Below, piece after piece: positions 15,851 through 27,794 of a stretch of 54,382 bases of DNA. This stretch comes from Candidatus Peregrinibacteria bacterium (lineage in GTDB: Bacteria > Patescibacteriota > Gracilibacteria > UBA1369 > UBA12473). The number at the start of each line of letters is the position of its first letter. Within the stretch, counting starts at the first letter, position 1. A model generated the notes under the pieces. The model ran no database searches. It had not been told where the DNA came from and saw nothing but the letters and a program-made list of their open reading frames with translations. The DNA lies in the NCBI GenBank assembly GCA_018659585.1, contig JABJMC010000048.1, forward strand, positions 1 to 54,382. Direction: 5' to 3'. A program made the position numbers and the translations under genes.

Positions 15851-17841
15851 GTTTCCTCAACTCCTTCCACCGCCTCAATTGCATCAAAAGCTTTTTGAAG
15901 TTGCTCAAAATTCATAACTTCTAGCGTAATAATAACGTGGGCATAACCATCTTTGCCATGTCGTTCACTACTAACTTTAATTTGATAAATATTTGCTCCT
16001 AGGTTGGCCAGTTGCATTCCAATGTCTCGTAAAAATCCAACTCGATCCACGGCAAGAATAGAAATCTTAACACGATAATAAGGAGTTCCACTGTCTTCTT
16101 CGTTGGTTTTTTCCACTAAGCGGGAACGACTTTTGGAATAATGTGTCAGAGGAGTTCCCTTCCCACGACATGGTTTTCCTAATAATTGTGTCGAAGTATA
16201 AAGCGCTTTTATAAATTGCTCTTCTGTGACCGTGCCATCACCAATTTTTCCTAAAAAGTCTTTCCACGTTTTGGAGTCAAAAGTTTTAACCAATTTATTT
16301 TTTTGTTTTTCAGTAAGATTGTCTAATTCGCCGCAACCATAGCGATGTAGTTCCTTTTTAAGGAAATCATGGCCAGCGCGATATCGTTTACTAGCAGTTT
16401 GCTTTTTTAGAGCAGTTTGGATTTTGCTTTTAGCAAGGTTAGTCGTGATCTTTTCTAACCAGTCGCGACGAGGATATTTTTGGGACTTAGAGGTAATAAT
16501 CCGAACCGTATCGCCGGTTTTAAGCGTCGTTGAAAGAGGTAGTTTAAGCCCATTTCGGTACATTCCCACCGCTCGATTCCCAACATCAGAGTGGATATGA
16601 TAACCAAAATCAATCCCATTAGAACCCTGTGGCAGATCAATCACATCTCCCTGTGGTGTAAATACAAAAATTCTATCTTGGAAAATATCAATTTTAAGGT
16701 TTTCCAAAAAGTCATAATTATTTTTGAGATCTTTTTGTAATTGCAGCACTTTTTGAACCCAAGCTGATTGGCCTTTTTTGGCTCGTTTTAATTGAGACTC
16801 GTGCAGGCGACTTTGTTTATAAAAATAATGGGCCGCAATTCCATATTGAGCCTCAAAGTGCATATCATGCGTACGGATTTGAAATTCTGTGGGAACGCCT
16901 TCAACTCCAAAAACCGTGGTGTGTAAACTCTGGTATCCATTTGGTTTAGGCACGGCAATAAAATCTTTAATTCTTCCGCTACGAGGTCGGAAAAGAGCGT
17001 GAATTATTCCTAAAACGCGATAACACATCTCTTTATCATCAATAATAATTCGAAGCGCTAACAGATCATTTAAATCTTCTAAACGTTGCCCACTAGACAC
17101 CATCTTTCTAAAAATACTGTAAAGCGTTTTTGGGCGAGCCTCTACTTCGGCTGGGATGGAATGTTGTTTAAGAGAGTTTTTTACAATTTGAACAGTTTGC
17201 TTGAGTAGTTTTCGCTGGTGATCAGAACTGCGAGAAATTTGTTTTTTAAGATCAGCGTATTCTTTGGGGTAAATATATTGAAAGCAAAGATCTTCGAGTA
17301 CGGATTTGAATTCCCAAATTCCCAGTAAATCAGCGATAGCTACGTAGATTTCCATGGTTTCGCGAGCAATGCGTAATTGTTTTTCTTCACGTACAAATTC
17401 GAGTGTCCGCATATTATGCAATCGATCCGCCAGTTTAATTAAAATAATGCGCAGGTCACGCGCACTATGCAAAAAGAATTTCTTCAAGGATTCAACTTGT
17501 CGTTCCATCATATCATGGCGATACTTAACTTTGCTCAATTTAGTAACTCCATCCACTAAAAAAGCTACTTTTTTCCCAAAAAGGTTTTCTAAATTTTCAG
17601 TAGTGTATTCCGTATCCTCTGGGACATCGTGCAATAAACAGGCTACTAACGTGTCTTCATCCACGTGTAACTCTGTCAAAATCATAGCTGCAGCCAGGGG
17701 ATGAAGCACATACGAAGAGCCATCCATTCTCTTTTGGCCCTTGTGTGCATCGCGCGCAAATTCATACGCTTCCCTAAGTCTTTTTTCATCGAGGTCAGGA
17801 AGATAAGTTTTGGCCCTTTTTATTAAAGTCCCAATTTGCAT
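15805..17841 (-). CDS. rel: Bifunctional (p)ppGpp synthetase/hydrolase Rel
   Basis: It makes and degrades the stringent-response alarmone. The domains are in standard order. The HD hydrolase (about 25-150) has H47, H71-D72 and E75-D76 in LLHDVPEDT plus LADRLHNMR. The synthetase (about 235-350) has RIKDFIAVPKPNGYQSLHT, with the RxKD motif typical of bifunctional enzymes, and EFQIRT. TGS (about 395-455) and a C-terminal ACT domain (about 600-665) follow. At 678 residues the region between TGS and ACT is slightly compact. Both active sites look intact. It is divergent from mnmA. Confidence 0.95.
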   Translation of the reverse strand: MQIGTLIKRAKTYLPDLDEKRLREAYEFARDAHKGQKRMDGSSYVLHPLAAAMILTELHVDEDTLVACLLHDVPEDTEYTTENLENLFGKKVAFLVDGVTKLSKVKYRHDMMERQVESLKKFFLHSARDLRIILIKLADRLHNMRTLEFVREEKQLRIARETMEIYVAIADLLGIWEFKSVLEDLCFQYIYPKEYADLKKQISRSSDHQRKLLKQTVQIVKNSLKQHSIPAEVEARPKTLYSIFRKMVSSGQRLEDLNDLLALRIIIDDKEMCYRVLGIIHALFRPRSGRIKDFIAVPKPNGYQSLHTTVFGVEGVPTEFQIRTHDMHFEAQYGIAAHYFYKQSRLHESQLKRAKKGQSAWVQKVLQLQKDLKNNYDFLENLKIDIFQDRIFVFTPQGDVIDLPQGSNGIDFGYHIHSDVGNRAVGMYRNGLKLPLSTTLKTGDTVRIITSKSQKYPRRDWLEKITTNLAKSKIQTALKKQTASKRYRAGHDFLKKELHRYGCGELDNLTEKQKNKLVKTFDSKTWKDFLGKIGDGTVTEEQFIKALYTSTQLLGKPCRGKGTPLTHYSKSRSRLVEKTNEEDSGTPYYRVKISILAVDRVGFLRDIGMQLANLGANIYQIKVSSERHGKDGYAHVIITLEVMNFEQLQKAFDAIEAVEGVEETYRVPEKKSKTVASS

Positions 17842-17917
17842 ACTGCAAGGCTAGATGATAGAAATAATTATGCCATATATTAGGATAAAAACAAAAGATT
17901 TCTTTTAATTTAGTTTT

Positions 17918-18991
17918 ATGAAAATTGCCATCTTACTTTCCGGAGGAGTTGATAGCTCCGTCGCTCTAAAACTTTTACAAGCAGAAGGGCACGATCTAAC
18001 GGCTTTTTATTTAAAAATTTGGCTCGAAGATGAATTGTCTTATTTGGGAGACTGTCCGTGGGAAGAAGACCTAGCTTATGCCCGTCAAATTTGTGAAGAA
18101 GCAGCTGTCCCACTCGAAATTATTTCTATGCAAAAAGAGTACTGGGACGAAGTTGTTTCCTACACTATAACAGAAGTAAAAGAAGGTCGAACCCCTAACC
18201 CAGACATTCTTTGCAATCAACGAGTTAAGTTTGGTGCTTTTTACAATCACATCAATGATTCATTTGATAAAATCGCCACTGGGCACTACGCTCAAACTAA
18301 AGAAAAAGATGGGCAGACCTATCTCAAAAAAGCCGCCGACTCTTTCAAAGATCAAACTTATTTTTTATCTCATTTAAGTCAGGAACAATTAAGTAAAGCT
18401 TTATTCCCAATTGGTAGCTTACAAAAAAGTAAAGTCCGCGAATTAGCCCAAAAATACAATCTTCCCAATCAAAAACGTAAAGATAGTCAGGGAATTTGTT
18501 TTTTAGGAAAAATAAAGTTTTCCGAATTTCTCAAACATCATTTAGGTGAAAAAACCGGCGATATAATTGAATACGAAACCCAAGAAAAATTAGGAGAGCA
18601 CCTTGGCTTTTGGTATCACACCATTGGTCAACGGCAGGGATTAGGGTTAAGTGGTGGACCCTGGTATGTAGTAAAAAAAGACATCCCGCATAACAAAGTT
18701 TATGTTTCCCGCGAATATCACACTCCCGAAAAAAACCGCAATGAATTTGAAGTTGGCAAGCTAAATTGGATCACAAAAGCGCCAACTAACCCCGAAAAAA
18801 ACATAAATTTACAGGTTAAACTTCGTCATGGAGAGACTTTTCACGAGGGAGAAGTTAGCTTTATTAAAAACGACACAGTTCTAGTTAAAATCAAAGAATC
18901 AGATCAGGGAATTGCCCCCGGACAATTCGCAGTTTTTTACGAAAAAGACATTTGTTTAGGCGGAGGAACAATCTTGCGCGAAATAGATTGA
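17918..18991 (+). CDS. mnmA: tRNA-specific 2-thiouridylase MnmA
   Basis: It thiolates U34 of tRNA-Lys, tRNA-Glu and tRNA-Gln using ATP. The PP-loop SGGVDSS is at residues 8-14. The two catalytic cysteines are present, C99 in ILCNQRVKF and C194 in GICFLG. The C-terminal beta domain ends with the conserved PGQ-x-AVFY and LGGG segments. The length of 357 is typical. The stop codon lies inside the -35 element of the next gene's promoter. Confidence 0.95.
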   Translation: MKIAILLSGGVDSSVALKLLQAEGHDLTAFYLKIWLEDELSYLGDCPWEEDLAYARQICEEAAVPLEIISMQKEYWDEVVSYTITEVKEGRTPNPDILCNQRVKFGAFYNHINDSFDKIATGHYAQTKEKDGQTYLKKAADSFKDQTYFLSHLSQEQLSKALFPIGSLQKSKVRELAQKYNLPNQKRKDSQGICFLGKIKFSEFLKHHLGEKTGDIIEYETQEKLGEHLGFWYHTIGQRQGLGLSGGPWYVVKKDIPHNKVYVSREYHTPEKNRNEFEVGKLNWITKAPTNPEKNINLQVKLRHGETFHEGEVSFIKNDTVLVKIKESDQGIAPGQFAVFYEKDICLGGGTILREID

Positions 18992-19016
18992 AAAATCAGG
19001 TTAAATCAGGTATAAT
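18988..19016 (+). promoter_or_regulatory. Promoter of the M23 peptidase-sortase unit
   Basis: TTGAAA at 18988-18993 (overlapping the mnmA stop), 17 bases, TATAAT at 19011-19016. This is one of the best promoters in the window. A short inverted repeat (AGATTT/AAATCT) occupies the leader just before the ATG at 19040. Confidence 0.75.
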
Positions 19017-19039
19017 AGATAGATTTAAAAAATCTTTTT

Positions 19040-20545
19040 ATGGCTGATGATGAACTTAACGAAGAGTTAGATCTAGAACCTCAGGGACAAGAACTCCCTG
19101 CGAACCTAGAAGAACTCGATGTAGATTTAGAAAATGTGCCAACCACAAACGAATTTCAAAAAGAAGTTTTAGAAGATTTTGATCCCGCTGATTTTGAACT
19201 TCAGAACTTTATTTTGGATGGCGAGGTTGATGTGGATTTAGTTTATAAACACAAAGACTATATTTCTGCCTCTGATTTAGAGGTTTTGAATCAACTCAGT
19301 CCCGGGATTTTGTTTGATTTATTTGTAGAACCTTTAAGTGACAATGAGTATGTTGTTAATTTTGGAAATAATAATGAGGCGGATCAATATATTGGTTTAA
19401 GCCAACTTTTACGGGGCTATGCCGACGGAATTGCCGGTGGTCGTTTAGAAGGTATTAGATCAGTTTATGTTCAAGAATACCCTGGCGGAGAGGTTAATTA
19501 CGCTGAAAGAGTAGGGTTAGCTGGTAATTTTTACGAAGACAGCACTGCTGGTCGCCAAGCTTACCAAGAAGTTCACACTAATTACGTGTTCGAAATAGAC
19601 CGAGAAGAAGATGTCACTGTGCTTTTGGATGATCTTCAAGATGAAGCTCAAACCGAAGTCCAAGCAATTCTAGAATTAAATTATTTAAATGACTTTGATA
19701 ACGTTGGGGAAGCCATTGATGTAGCTCATTTCCAAACTGAGGAAGCGGTAACTTATGATTCACGCGCTTCCAAAGAGGAATTTCTTAAGTACTTATACGT
19801 TGAAGCCAGTTTAAATGATGTTGACCCGTTTTTTGCCTTAGCTTTAACCGAAAATGTAGTTGAAATTGCAGATTTAAATCAATTTGAAAATGATTTTCAA
19901 TGGACCATGCGTTCAATTAAAGAATTTGAGTTTGTTTACGAAGAACAATACGGTGAACCAGCCCGTGATGACTATGGTTACTACACCCCAGAATTTGTAG
20001 CTCGAATGTTACGCGACAATCCTCTTAATTTATCGCCCGAGGATGCTTCTTTGCTATTTGAATCTTATGGTTACTTAACGGGAAAAGATTTTGAAATTCC
20101 AGAAGATATTAGCTTAGATAACCCACGCCCAGCTTGGGAAGATTTAGATAAGGTAGATTCGTCTGGAGTACGTTCAATTGTGCCAAAGGGTAGCGCTGGA
20201 TCTGGTTTTGGATATCGCAAGCCAGTTTTAGGAGGTTCTCCTTTTCACAAAGGGTTAGATATTGGAGCGCCTGCTGGATCACCGGCGTACTCATATGCGG
20301 CCGGGAAAGTAGTGCGTAGTGGCTGGGGCGATGTAAATGGAAATCACGTCTTTATAGATCATGAAAATGGTTGGAAAACCATTTATTTGCATTTTGAAAG
20401 TCCTAGTCATTTAAAAGTAGGGGACACAGTCGAAGCTGGGGAGTTAGTTGGAAAAATTGGTAGCACAGGACGCTCTACCGCGCCGCATCTTCATTTCGAA
20501 ATGCAGTACAAAGGAACTTCTGTAGATCCGCTTCATTATTTATAA
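19040..20545 (+). CDS. M23 family metallopeptidase with long acidic N-terminal region
   Basis: A LytM-type zinc endopeptidase domain occupies about residues 380-501. Zinc ligands are visible as H403 and D407 in HKGLDIG and H485 in HLHFE, with H483 as the second catalytic His. Such domains cut peptidoglycan cross-links. The first 380 residues are very acidic and unlike known domains. No signal peptide or membrane segment is seen at the N-terminus, which is odd for a wall hydrolase. The sortase gene starts four bases after the stop, so the pair is co-transcribed and probably acts at the cell surface. Confidence 0.85.
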   Translation: MADDELNEELDLEPQGQELPANLEELDVDLENVPTTNEFQKEVLEDFDPADFELQNFILDGEVDVDLVYKHKDYISASDLEVLNQLSPGILFDLFVEPLSDNEYVVNFGNNNEADQYIGLSQLLRGYADGIAGGRLEGIRSVYVQEYPGGEVNYAERVGLAGNFYEDSTAGRQAYQEVHTNYVFEIDREEDVTVLLDDLQDEAQTEVQAILELNYLNDFDNVGEAIDVAHFQTEEAVTYDSRASKEEFLKYLYVEASLNDVDPFFALALTENVVEIADLNQFENDFQWTMRSIKEFEFVYEEQYGEPARDDYGYYTPEFVARMLRDNPLNLSPEDASLLFESYGYLTGKDFEIPEDISLDNPRPAWEDLDKVDSSGVRSIVPKGSAGSGFGYRKPVLGGSPFHKGLDIGAPAGSPAYSYAAGKVVRSGWGDVNGNHVFIDHENGWKTIYLHFESPSHLKVGDTVEAGELVGKIGSTGRSTAPHLHFEMQYKGTSVDPLHYL

Positions 20546-20548
20546 AAT

Positions 20549-21322
20549 ATGCAAGATTACTACGTTATTCCCGAGTTAGAAGCTGAGAGGGACACCCGTT
20601 CCAAAGGATCTTTTGTAAAAGATTTAACCTCCCAAATTGGGTGGATGACAATTTTTTCTTTAATGATTTTTACAATTGGCTTTTTTACAATTAATGCCGA
20701 AGCTTATTCCGAAATCATGATGACTTGGGCTAGTAAGGATTGGGCTCAGGCCCAGGAACAGGCCATGAGTGAGGTCGTAGCTGAGCAAGTGGTAGAACAA
20801 CGCACTTTGGTAGTGCGCAGTACTCCAGAAACGCAAAAATCACTCATTCCAGACTTAAATTTAGATATAACACCGCCTGATAATCGACTTATTATTCCCA
20901 AAATTGGTAAAAACATTCCAATTGTAACCACTGACCCCGAAAAACTTATTGGCGCTGATTGGAAAACCCTAGAACAAGCCTTCCAAGAAGATCTTAAAAA
21001 CGGGGTTATTCACTATCCAGGCACGGCTGACCCAGGCGAAGTTGGGAATGTGTTTATAACTGGACACAGCTCTTATTATTTATGGGATTCAGGAGATTAC
21101 AAAGATGTTTTTGCCCGCTTGAATAAGTTAGAAATAGGCGATGAAATTGTTGTTTACCATGACCAGGATGAGTATCGCTATATGGTACGTGAAATGCGTG
21201 AAGTCCGTAACGAAGACGTAAGCGTGCTTGATCAAAGTAATGAAAAAACACTTACCTTAATGACTTGCTCCCCAGTTGGAACAAACTTTAGACGTCTAGT
21301 TGTAGTCGCTGACCAAATCTAA
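20549..21322 (+). CDS. Sortase
   Basis: A membrane-anchored cysteine transpeptidase that links or processes surface proteins. One membrane helix lies at about residues 30-50. The sortase barrel follows with the catalytic His in TGHSS (H173), Cys in LMTCSP (C240) and Arg in NFRRL (R248 or R249). The Cys is preceded by TLTLMTC, as in class D/E-like enzymes. It is co-transcribed with the M23 peptidase. No protein with an obvious LPxTG-type tail is encoded in the window. The 3' end overlaps the convergent gene by four bases. Confidence 0.9.
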   Translation: MQDYYVIPELEAERDTRSKGSFVKDLTSQIGWMTIFSLMIFTIGFFTINAEAYSEIMMTWASKDWAQAQEQAMSEVVAEQVVEQRTLVVRSTPETQKSLIPDLNLDITPPDNRLIIPKIGKNIPIVTTDPEKLIGADWKTLEQAFQEDLKNGVIHYPGTADPGEVGNVFITGHSSYYLWDSGDYKDVFARLNKLEIGDEIVVYHDQDEYRYMVREMREVRNEDVSVLDQSNEKTLTLMTCSPVGTNFRRLVVVADQI

Positions 21323-21777
21323 GCAGTTTCTTCGGTTCCTTCTTCATCTCCCAAGGCTTCCATTTGTTCAAGCAGTTCTGCTTCGGCGTCTTTTTCTTCT
21401 TTTTCGGCCTCGACTTCTTGTTTTTTAAGAGTATCGCGTTTTTCTTTTCGATCTTGCTCTTTCCATTCCATGATGTGTTTTTGGTTGAGCTTAGAAAGTT
21501 CAGTCTCGTATTCTTTGTCTAATTTAGCGAGCTGTTCTTTTTCGTGAATAAGAATGCCACGTAATTTTTGAATTTGCTTATCTGTCATGATAGGCAAAAT
21601 CTGGAACCAATACTCACGTTCCTCGTTAGTCATGGATTCAGTTTCGTTGATAAGTTGCTCTAAGTTTGGGTATTTTTCGCGGATATAATCAGGTACGCGG
21701 TGCTTTTTTTCGTCTTTTGGTTGTTGGCCAGCACCGGTGCCAGTATTTTGTTGAGTTGATTTAGGATCGTCAGCCAT
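21319..21777 (-). CDS. Hypothetical coiled-coil protein
   Basis: A 152-residue highly charged protein. A disordered Q/G/T/K-rich start is followed from about residue 50 by an almost uninterrupted E/K/Q heptad-like helix, then a very acidic tail. No known domain is seen. It is the last of three minus-strand genes (21319-23732) separated by short gaps, likely one operon. Confidence 0.65.
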   Translation of the reverse strand: MADDPKSTQQNTGTGAGQQPKDEKKHRVPDYIREKYPNLEQLINETESMTNEEREYWFQILPIMTDKQIQKLRGILIHEKEQLAKLDKEYETELSKLNQKHIMEWKEQDRKEKRDTLKKQEVEAEKEEKDAEAELLEQMEALGDEEGTEETA

Positions 21778-21818
21778 GATTTTGAGAGTTTAAGTACGTT
21801 AGGGATTATAGCGAAAAC

Positions 21819-23315
21819 TTAACTTGCAGTCCAAGCCATCTGTTTTTCTTTTTTAGGAGTGTTTTCAGTCAGGAAGTAGGCAAAAGATAAATTTTCATTT
21901 CCTAGATAAGTAGGCTCATTAGCTGATTTCCCAGCTTCACTAACATTAGCATCAGATTGGAACACCTCGGCCATCAGTTTTGCAAAAGCAGCAGAATTGT
22001 CAGTTCGAAGGTCTTTAATAACTTTTAAGTCTTCTGTAACAGCTTCTTTATGTTCCGCCTCCACATTTTCCAAAATAGTATCAAAATCTGCTTCCGAGTC
22101 TTCATTGTAAAGGGCGGCACAAGAAGCCAGGCTAAATATATGCACTCCCAGTAATTGTCTGCCCTCCTTAGGTTTAAACCCAAAGTGATCCTCCATTAAT
22201 TTGTTAGGAGATTCAAAGGTAGATTTTGGTGTTTTATTTTCCTCATCATCACCACCAAATAAATCAGTAATTGAGGTTATTCCTCCGGCCATCATAAATC
22301 TAACTCCCAAAAATACAGCAGCCCATATTCCAAGCGTAGCATGTTGGAAAGCAAATTCATTAAAAAATTCCATAATATCTTTTTCCTCCAAAATCCGATT
22401 AATAGCATCCTCATCTTCTTTGTTTTTCCAGTTTTTAACATCTTCGATAGTCGAAACCTCGCTTAAGGAAAGGGTTTGTCCACGGTGCGCATAAATAACA
22501 TTCTGCCCTTCTTTATCCAAAGAAAGCACTTTGTAAGCTGGTTGCGCTAACAATCCTTGCACCGCCGCAATGCTGATTGATTTTTTGTCTTTAGCATCCT
22601 CATCGGCCTCCTTTTTTTCTTGGGGTTCTTCTTGAGGTTCTTCTTCTGCCGGTGGAGGTATGACTTCTACTGGTTTAGGTTCTTCTTTTGGTTTTTCCTC
22701 AACTTCTTCCGCTTCTTCAAGAGGTAGCTCCGTATACCACTCATCTTCATCTACATCTCCCCCTTCATCTCCAGCTAAGTAAGATTCATAACTAGTCCAT
22801 TGTTCAGGTTCAGTTGTATGAAGCCAGGTGTAATATTCAATAAAATAAATCGGATGAGGAATTTTATTTTCATGTTCCCAGAGCTTAATCATTTGATTCA
22901 ATAATTCATTCAACCGAGGGTCTTCGCTTAATCCTTCAATCTCTCTGCGAAATTCTCTCAAAGTTGCTTTTGTTGATTCTGTTACAACATCAATGTAGGA
23001 ATTTACAAAAATATTCAAATACTCTTCATAAGTTGGGGGTCTGTCTTCCGAGGCATTATTAGTATCTTCCATCCCATCAATCACCGCTGATTCAAAATCG
23101 TCAAAATTATCTTCATTTAGCAATAATATTCCTTCACCTATTTCGTGACCACTTAAATGATCTGTAAAGAAAACTAAAATCTTTCCTCTCCAATCATTTG
23201 CGTCAATATCAGTTCTATTTTCCCCAATCATATCAATAAGAGTTTCTAGCCGATCTGTATGATCAGTTAGAATTTCGGGATCTGCCGTTAATTCTGCTTG
23301 AGAAATAAATGACAT
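21819..23315 (-). CDS. Hypothetical protein with Pro/Glu-rich linker and one hydrophobic segment
   Basis: The 498-residue protein has an acidic helical N-terminal region, a P/E-rich linker at about residues 205-245, and a C-terminal region with one hydrophobic stretch near residues 325-350 that could be a membrane helix. No signal peptide or catalytic motif is recognised. The linker suggests two separated domains. It is the middle gene of a three-gene minus-strand operon facing the peptidase-sortase pair. Function unknown. Confidence 0.65.
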   Translation of the reverse strand: MSFISQAELTADPEILTDHTDRLETLIDMIGENRTDIDANDWRGKILVFFTDHLSGHEIGEGILLLNEDNFDDFESAVIDGMEDTNNASEDRPPTYEEYLNIFVNSYIDVVTESTKATLREFRREIEGLSEDPRLNELLNQMIKLWEHENKIPHPIYFIEYYTWLHTTEPEQWTSYESYLAGDEGGDVDEDEWYTELPLEEAEEVEEKPKEEPKPVEVIPPPAEEEPQEEPQEKKEADEDAKDKKSISIAAVQGLLAQPAYKVLSLDKEGQNVIYAHRGQTLSLSEVSTIEDVKNWKNKEDEDAINRILEEKDIMEFFNEFAFQHATLGIWAAVFLGVRFMMAGGITSITDLFGGDDEENKTPKSTFESPNKLMEDHFGFKPKEGRQLLGVHIFSLASCAALYNEDSEADFDTILENVEAEHKEAVTEDLKVIKDLRTDNSAAFAKLMAEVFQSDANVSEAGKSANEPTYLGNENLSFAYFLTENTPKKEKQMAWTAS

Positions 23316-23333
23316 TTATTTTTGTTTTTTAAA

Positions 23334-23732
23334 TTAAATTATATACACATCGCCTAACTCTTCTTCGATCCTTTCCTTGGTAAAGCGAATGCGATGAATC
23401 TCTGTTTTAATCTGATAAGTAGGGGACGGATTAGCCTCCCAGAGTTCATGAATGTTACGGAGACTAGTCAAAATATTAAAAGCGTTTTGATCAGCTTTGC
23501 CTTTTTTGGCGTCATCTAATGTGTCGTAAACAGATTCATTCAAAAGTGAACTTGGTTCATGCGGACGGATTGTTTCGTCCCTAAATTTATCCATAACTTC
23601 TTGTAAAAAAGCCTCATCTCCCGCATCAAAACCTGTAGGGTCAGCTAACGGCTCATTTAGACGCTCTTGAACCTTGTCATCAATAGGAGCATCATCGGTC
23701 GCCGGATCGTAGAGAGGATTTAAATTATTCAT
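23334..23732 (-). CDS. Small hypothetical acidic protein
   Basis: A 132-residue soluble acidic protein with a D/P-rich start and a helical C-terminal half. No known motif is seen. It is the first gene of the minus-strand operon with 21819-23315 (18-base gap) and is divergent from ligA. Confidence 0.6.
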   Translation of the reverse strand: MNNLNPLYDPATDDAPIDDKVQERLNEPLADPTGFDAGDEAFLQEVMDKFRDETIRPHEPSSLLNESVYDTLDDAKKGKADQNAFNILTSLRNIHELWEANPSPTYQIKTEIHRIRFTKERIEEELGDVYII

Positions 23733-23738
23733 GAGTAA

Positions 23739-25826
<2,088 letters not shown>

Positions 25827-25868
25827 TGTGGTAAAATAGAAAGATTTTAAAAACAAAAATCAAATAGA

Positions 25869-27794
25869 ATGGCTAAATTTGAATTACATACAGATTCAGA
25901 AAGTGGTAAAAAATATAAAGCTCCTAAAGGGAGTTGGCACAATCTAAGTGAACAAGAAAGTTCCGAAATTTACCAAACACATCGAGAAGCTTTAGCCGGA
26001 GATTTATCTGATTATCGTGAAAAGTTACGTGGCGATATTTGGGATGACATTGCTAACCCTGACAATGTTGATTATCAATTAGAACGCACTGCTACACCCA
26101 ATGGGACTCCAATAAGTTCGCTTTTACTAGATGCTTTTACCAGTGAATCAGCTCGAGGGGGGTTAGGCGGCCGAGACCCTCACAAAGTTATGTATTACTG
26201 CCTGGATTACCTTCAAAACGGCAAGGAAAATCAGGGGCATGTTCACAAAATTAATGAAGTAGACCCGGGTGAAAAAATAAAGATTTATTTAGATGGGGAA
26301 CCAGCCCGATGGAAATTGAAAGTAGCTGGTCGATCCTCTTCTCGAGAGATAGATGGTTATATTTTCCCGGCTTTTGAAAGAAATTTTGAGGAGGAATTAG
26401 ATTTAGTCGAAGAATTTCACGATGGACAAGAGAATGATGAGGATCCAGTAGAGAACGAAGATCCAGTAGAAAATGAGGATCCAAATTCAGATCCGAGTTC
26501 AGACCCAGATTTTCGCGCGGAAATAGCCCCACTACTTACTGATACTCCCGATGAAACAGCCGCAAGAGTAAAAATCGAAGCTTTAGGATTACCCTTTTTT
26601 AATAGCCGAGAAGCTTATGTAATGGCTCAAAAAGGAGAGGGAGGTTTAAGTTTAGGTCCTGATGGCGAAATCCAGCTTCAATTAGGAGTAGAATGGTTAA
26701 TGAATCCGCCAAATTACGCCACTATAGATGTCACTGATACTCCTGCAGAAGCAGAGTATCGCAGTCAAGCCGAAGAAAGAGGCGAACGGTTTTGGAATTC
26801 TCGCCAGGCTTTGTGGGCTTACATTCGTGGACAAAGAGGTCTAATTTTACAAACAAGTGGCAATTTTGATTTAGAAAAAGGTTACGATTGGGTTGGTGAT
26901 GCTCCTAATTACGCAACTTATAAGATTGGAGTTGCTCCACCAACTCCAGTTGATGGAGAAGATCAAGCAGAAGAGCCGGGTGAACCAGCAGTTGAAGAGG
27001 AACAAGAAATAATTGAGGTACCCGATGCCTTGCCACCACGCCGAGAAAAAGAGTACGAATACGAGGAAGAGTATGAGGAAGAGTATGAGGAAGAGGAGGA
27101 AGAAGAGGAGGAATATGAAGAAGATCCACCACCAAGTGATGAAGAAGTAACTTCATTATCAACAGAGGATCGAAAGGAAGCATTAAAAAAGAGCTTAGCA
27201 GGTCAGATAGGAAATGTAATAGATCTTAATGGGAAAGGAGTTAAGTTTGAATATATTCCAGCTGGAGCAACTGAGCCCGTAAGTTGTAGATTAAACGATA
27301 AAGCCTTATATGTAGGTGGGAAACGTAATGACATAACACTTAGTACTAATAATTTAGAGCTTTGGGGTATACATAAAGAAAAGGAGTTACGCGCTTTAAC
27401 AATTGGTAAATTTAAAATTAAAAAAGTTGAAATAGGCCTAAATAGTATTAGGCCACACACCATTCGTTTAGAAGATGTTGAATTTGGAGATGTAAAAGCT
27501 TTGCTTGGACAAGATCAACTATTTGCCGCTTTAAGAGCTAATGATATTACTATTGTTAAGGATAAACCACCTATGATTTTAGAGTTTTTAGCTCCATCAA
27601 CTTTGTTGGGAGCTGATGCCCTTATTTCTTTTGATAAATTATTTAAAGCGCTCGAAACGGGGAAAGGGACTTTAGCTAATCCAACTTACAATCGAACTAT
27701 AATTGCCCCACCACTCACAGCTCAACAAAAAAAAGACAGAGAAGTAAGAGATCCCGCTAATCTTCGTGGTGGCTTTTCTATGGAAGTGGCCTAA
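25869..27794 (+). CDS. Hypothetical acidic protein with duplicated module
   Basis: A 641-residue protein. A module of about 55 residues occurs twice, near residues 234-290 and 300-355; each copy carries an F-(F/W)-NSR motif near its start and an (N/A)PPNYAT or APNYAT motif near its end. Between the N-terminal region and the modules are short D-P-V-E-N-E repeats, and after them a run of about 40 residues that is nearly all E, Y and D. The C-terminal 200 residues look globular. There is no signal peptide. A TAAAAT box at 25832-25837 precedes it. Function unknown; the repeated module may be a binding unit. Confidence 0.65.
   Translation: MAKFELHTDSESGKKYKAPKGSWHNLSEQESSEIYQTHREALAGDLSDYREKLRGDIWDDIANPDNVDYQLERTATPNGTPISSLLLDAFTSESARGGLGGRDPHKVMYYCLDYLQNGKENQGHVHKINEVDPGEKIKIYLDGEPARWKLKVAGRSSSREIDGYIFPAFERNFEEELDLVEEFHDGQENDEDPVENEDPVENEDPNSDPSSDPDFRAEIAPLLTDTPDETAARVKIEALGLPFFNSREAYVMAQKGEGGLSLGPDGEIQLQLGVEWLMNPPNYATIDVTDTPAEAEYRSQAEERGERFWNSRQALWAYIRGQRGLILQTSGNFDLEKGYDWVGDAPNYATYKIGVAPPTPVDGEDQAEEPGEPAVEEEQEIIEVPDALPPRREKEYEYEEEYEEEYEEEEEEEEEYEEDPPPSDEEVTSLSTEDRKEALKKSLAGQIGNVIDLNGKGVKFEYIPAGATEPVSCRLNDKALYVGGKRNDITLSTNNLELWGIHKEKELRALTIGKFKIKKVEIGLNSIRPHTIRLEDVEFGDVKALLGQDQLFAALRANDITIVKDKPPMILEFLAPSTLLGADALISFDKLFKALETGKGTLANPTYNRTIIAPPLTAQQKKDREVRDPANLRGGFSMEVA
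26439..26492 (+). repeat. Three 18-base tandem units in the acidic gene
   Basis: Units at 26439-26456, 26457-26474 and 26475-26492 each begin GA(G/A)GATCC and encode E-D-P-(V/N)-E/S-N/D-like hexapeptides. A second short-period GAGGAAGAGTAT repeat lies at about 27063-27100. Confidence 0.6.

Noticed and set aside
27063-27100. CRISPR-like short repeats
   Set aside because: The periodic GAGGAAGAGTAT units are coding, in frame, and encode Glu/Tyr runs; there are no spacers or cas genes.
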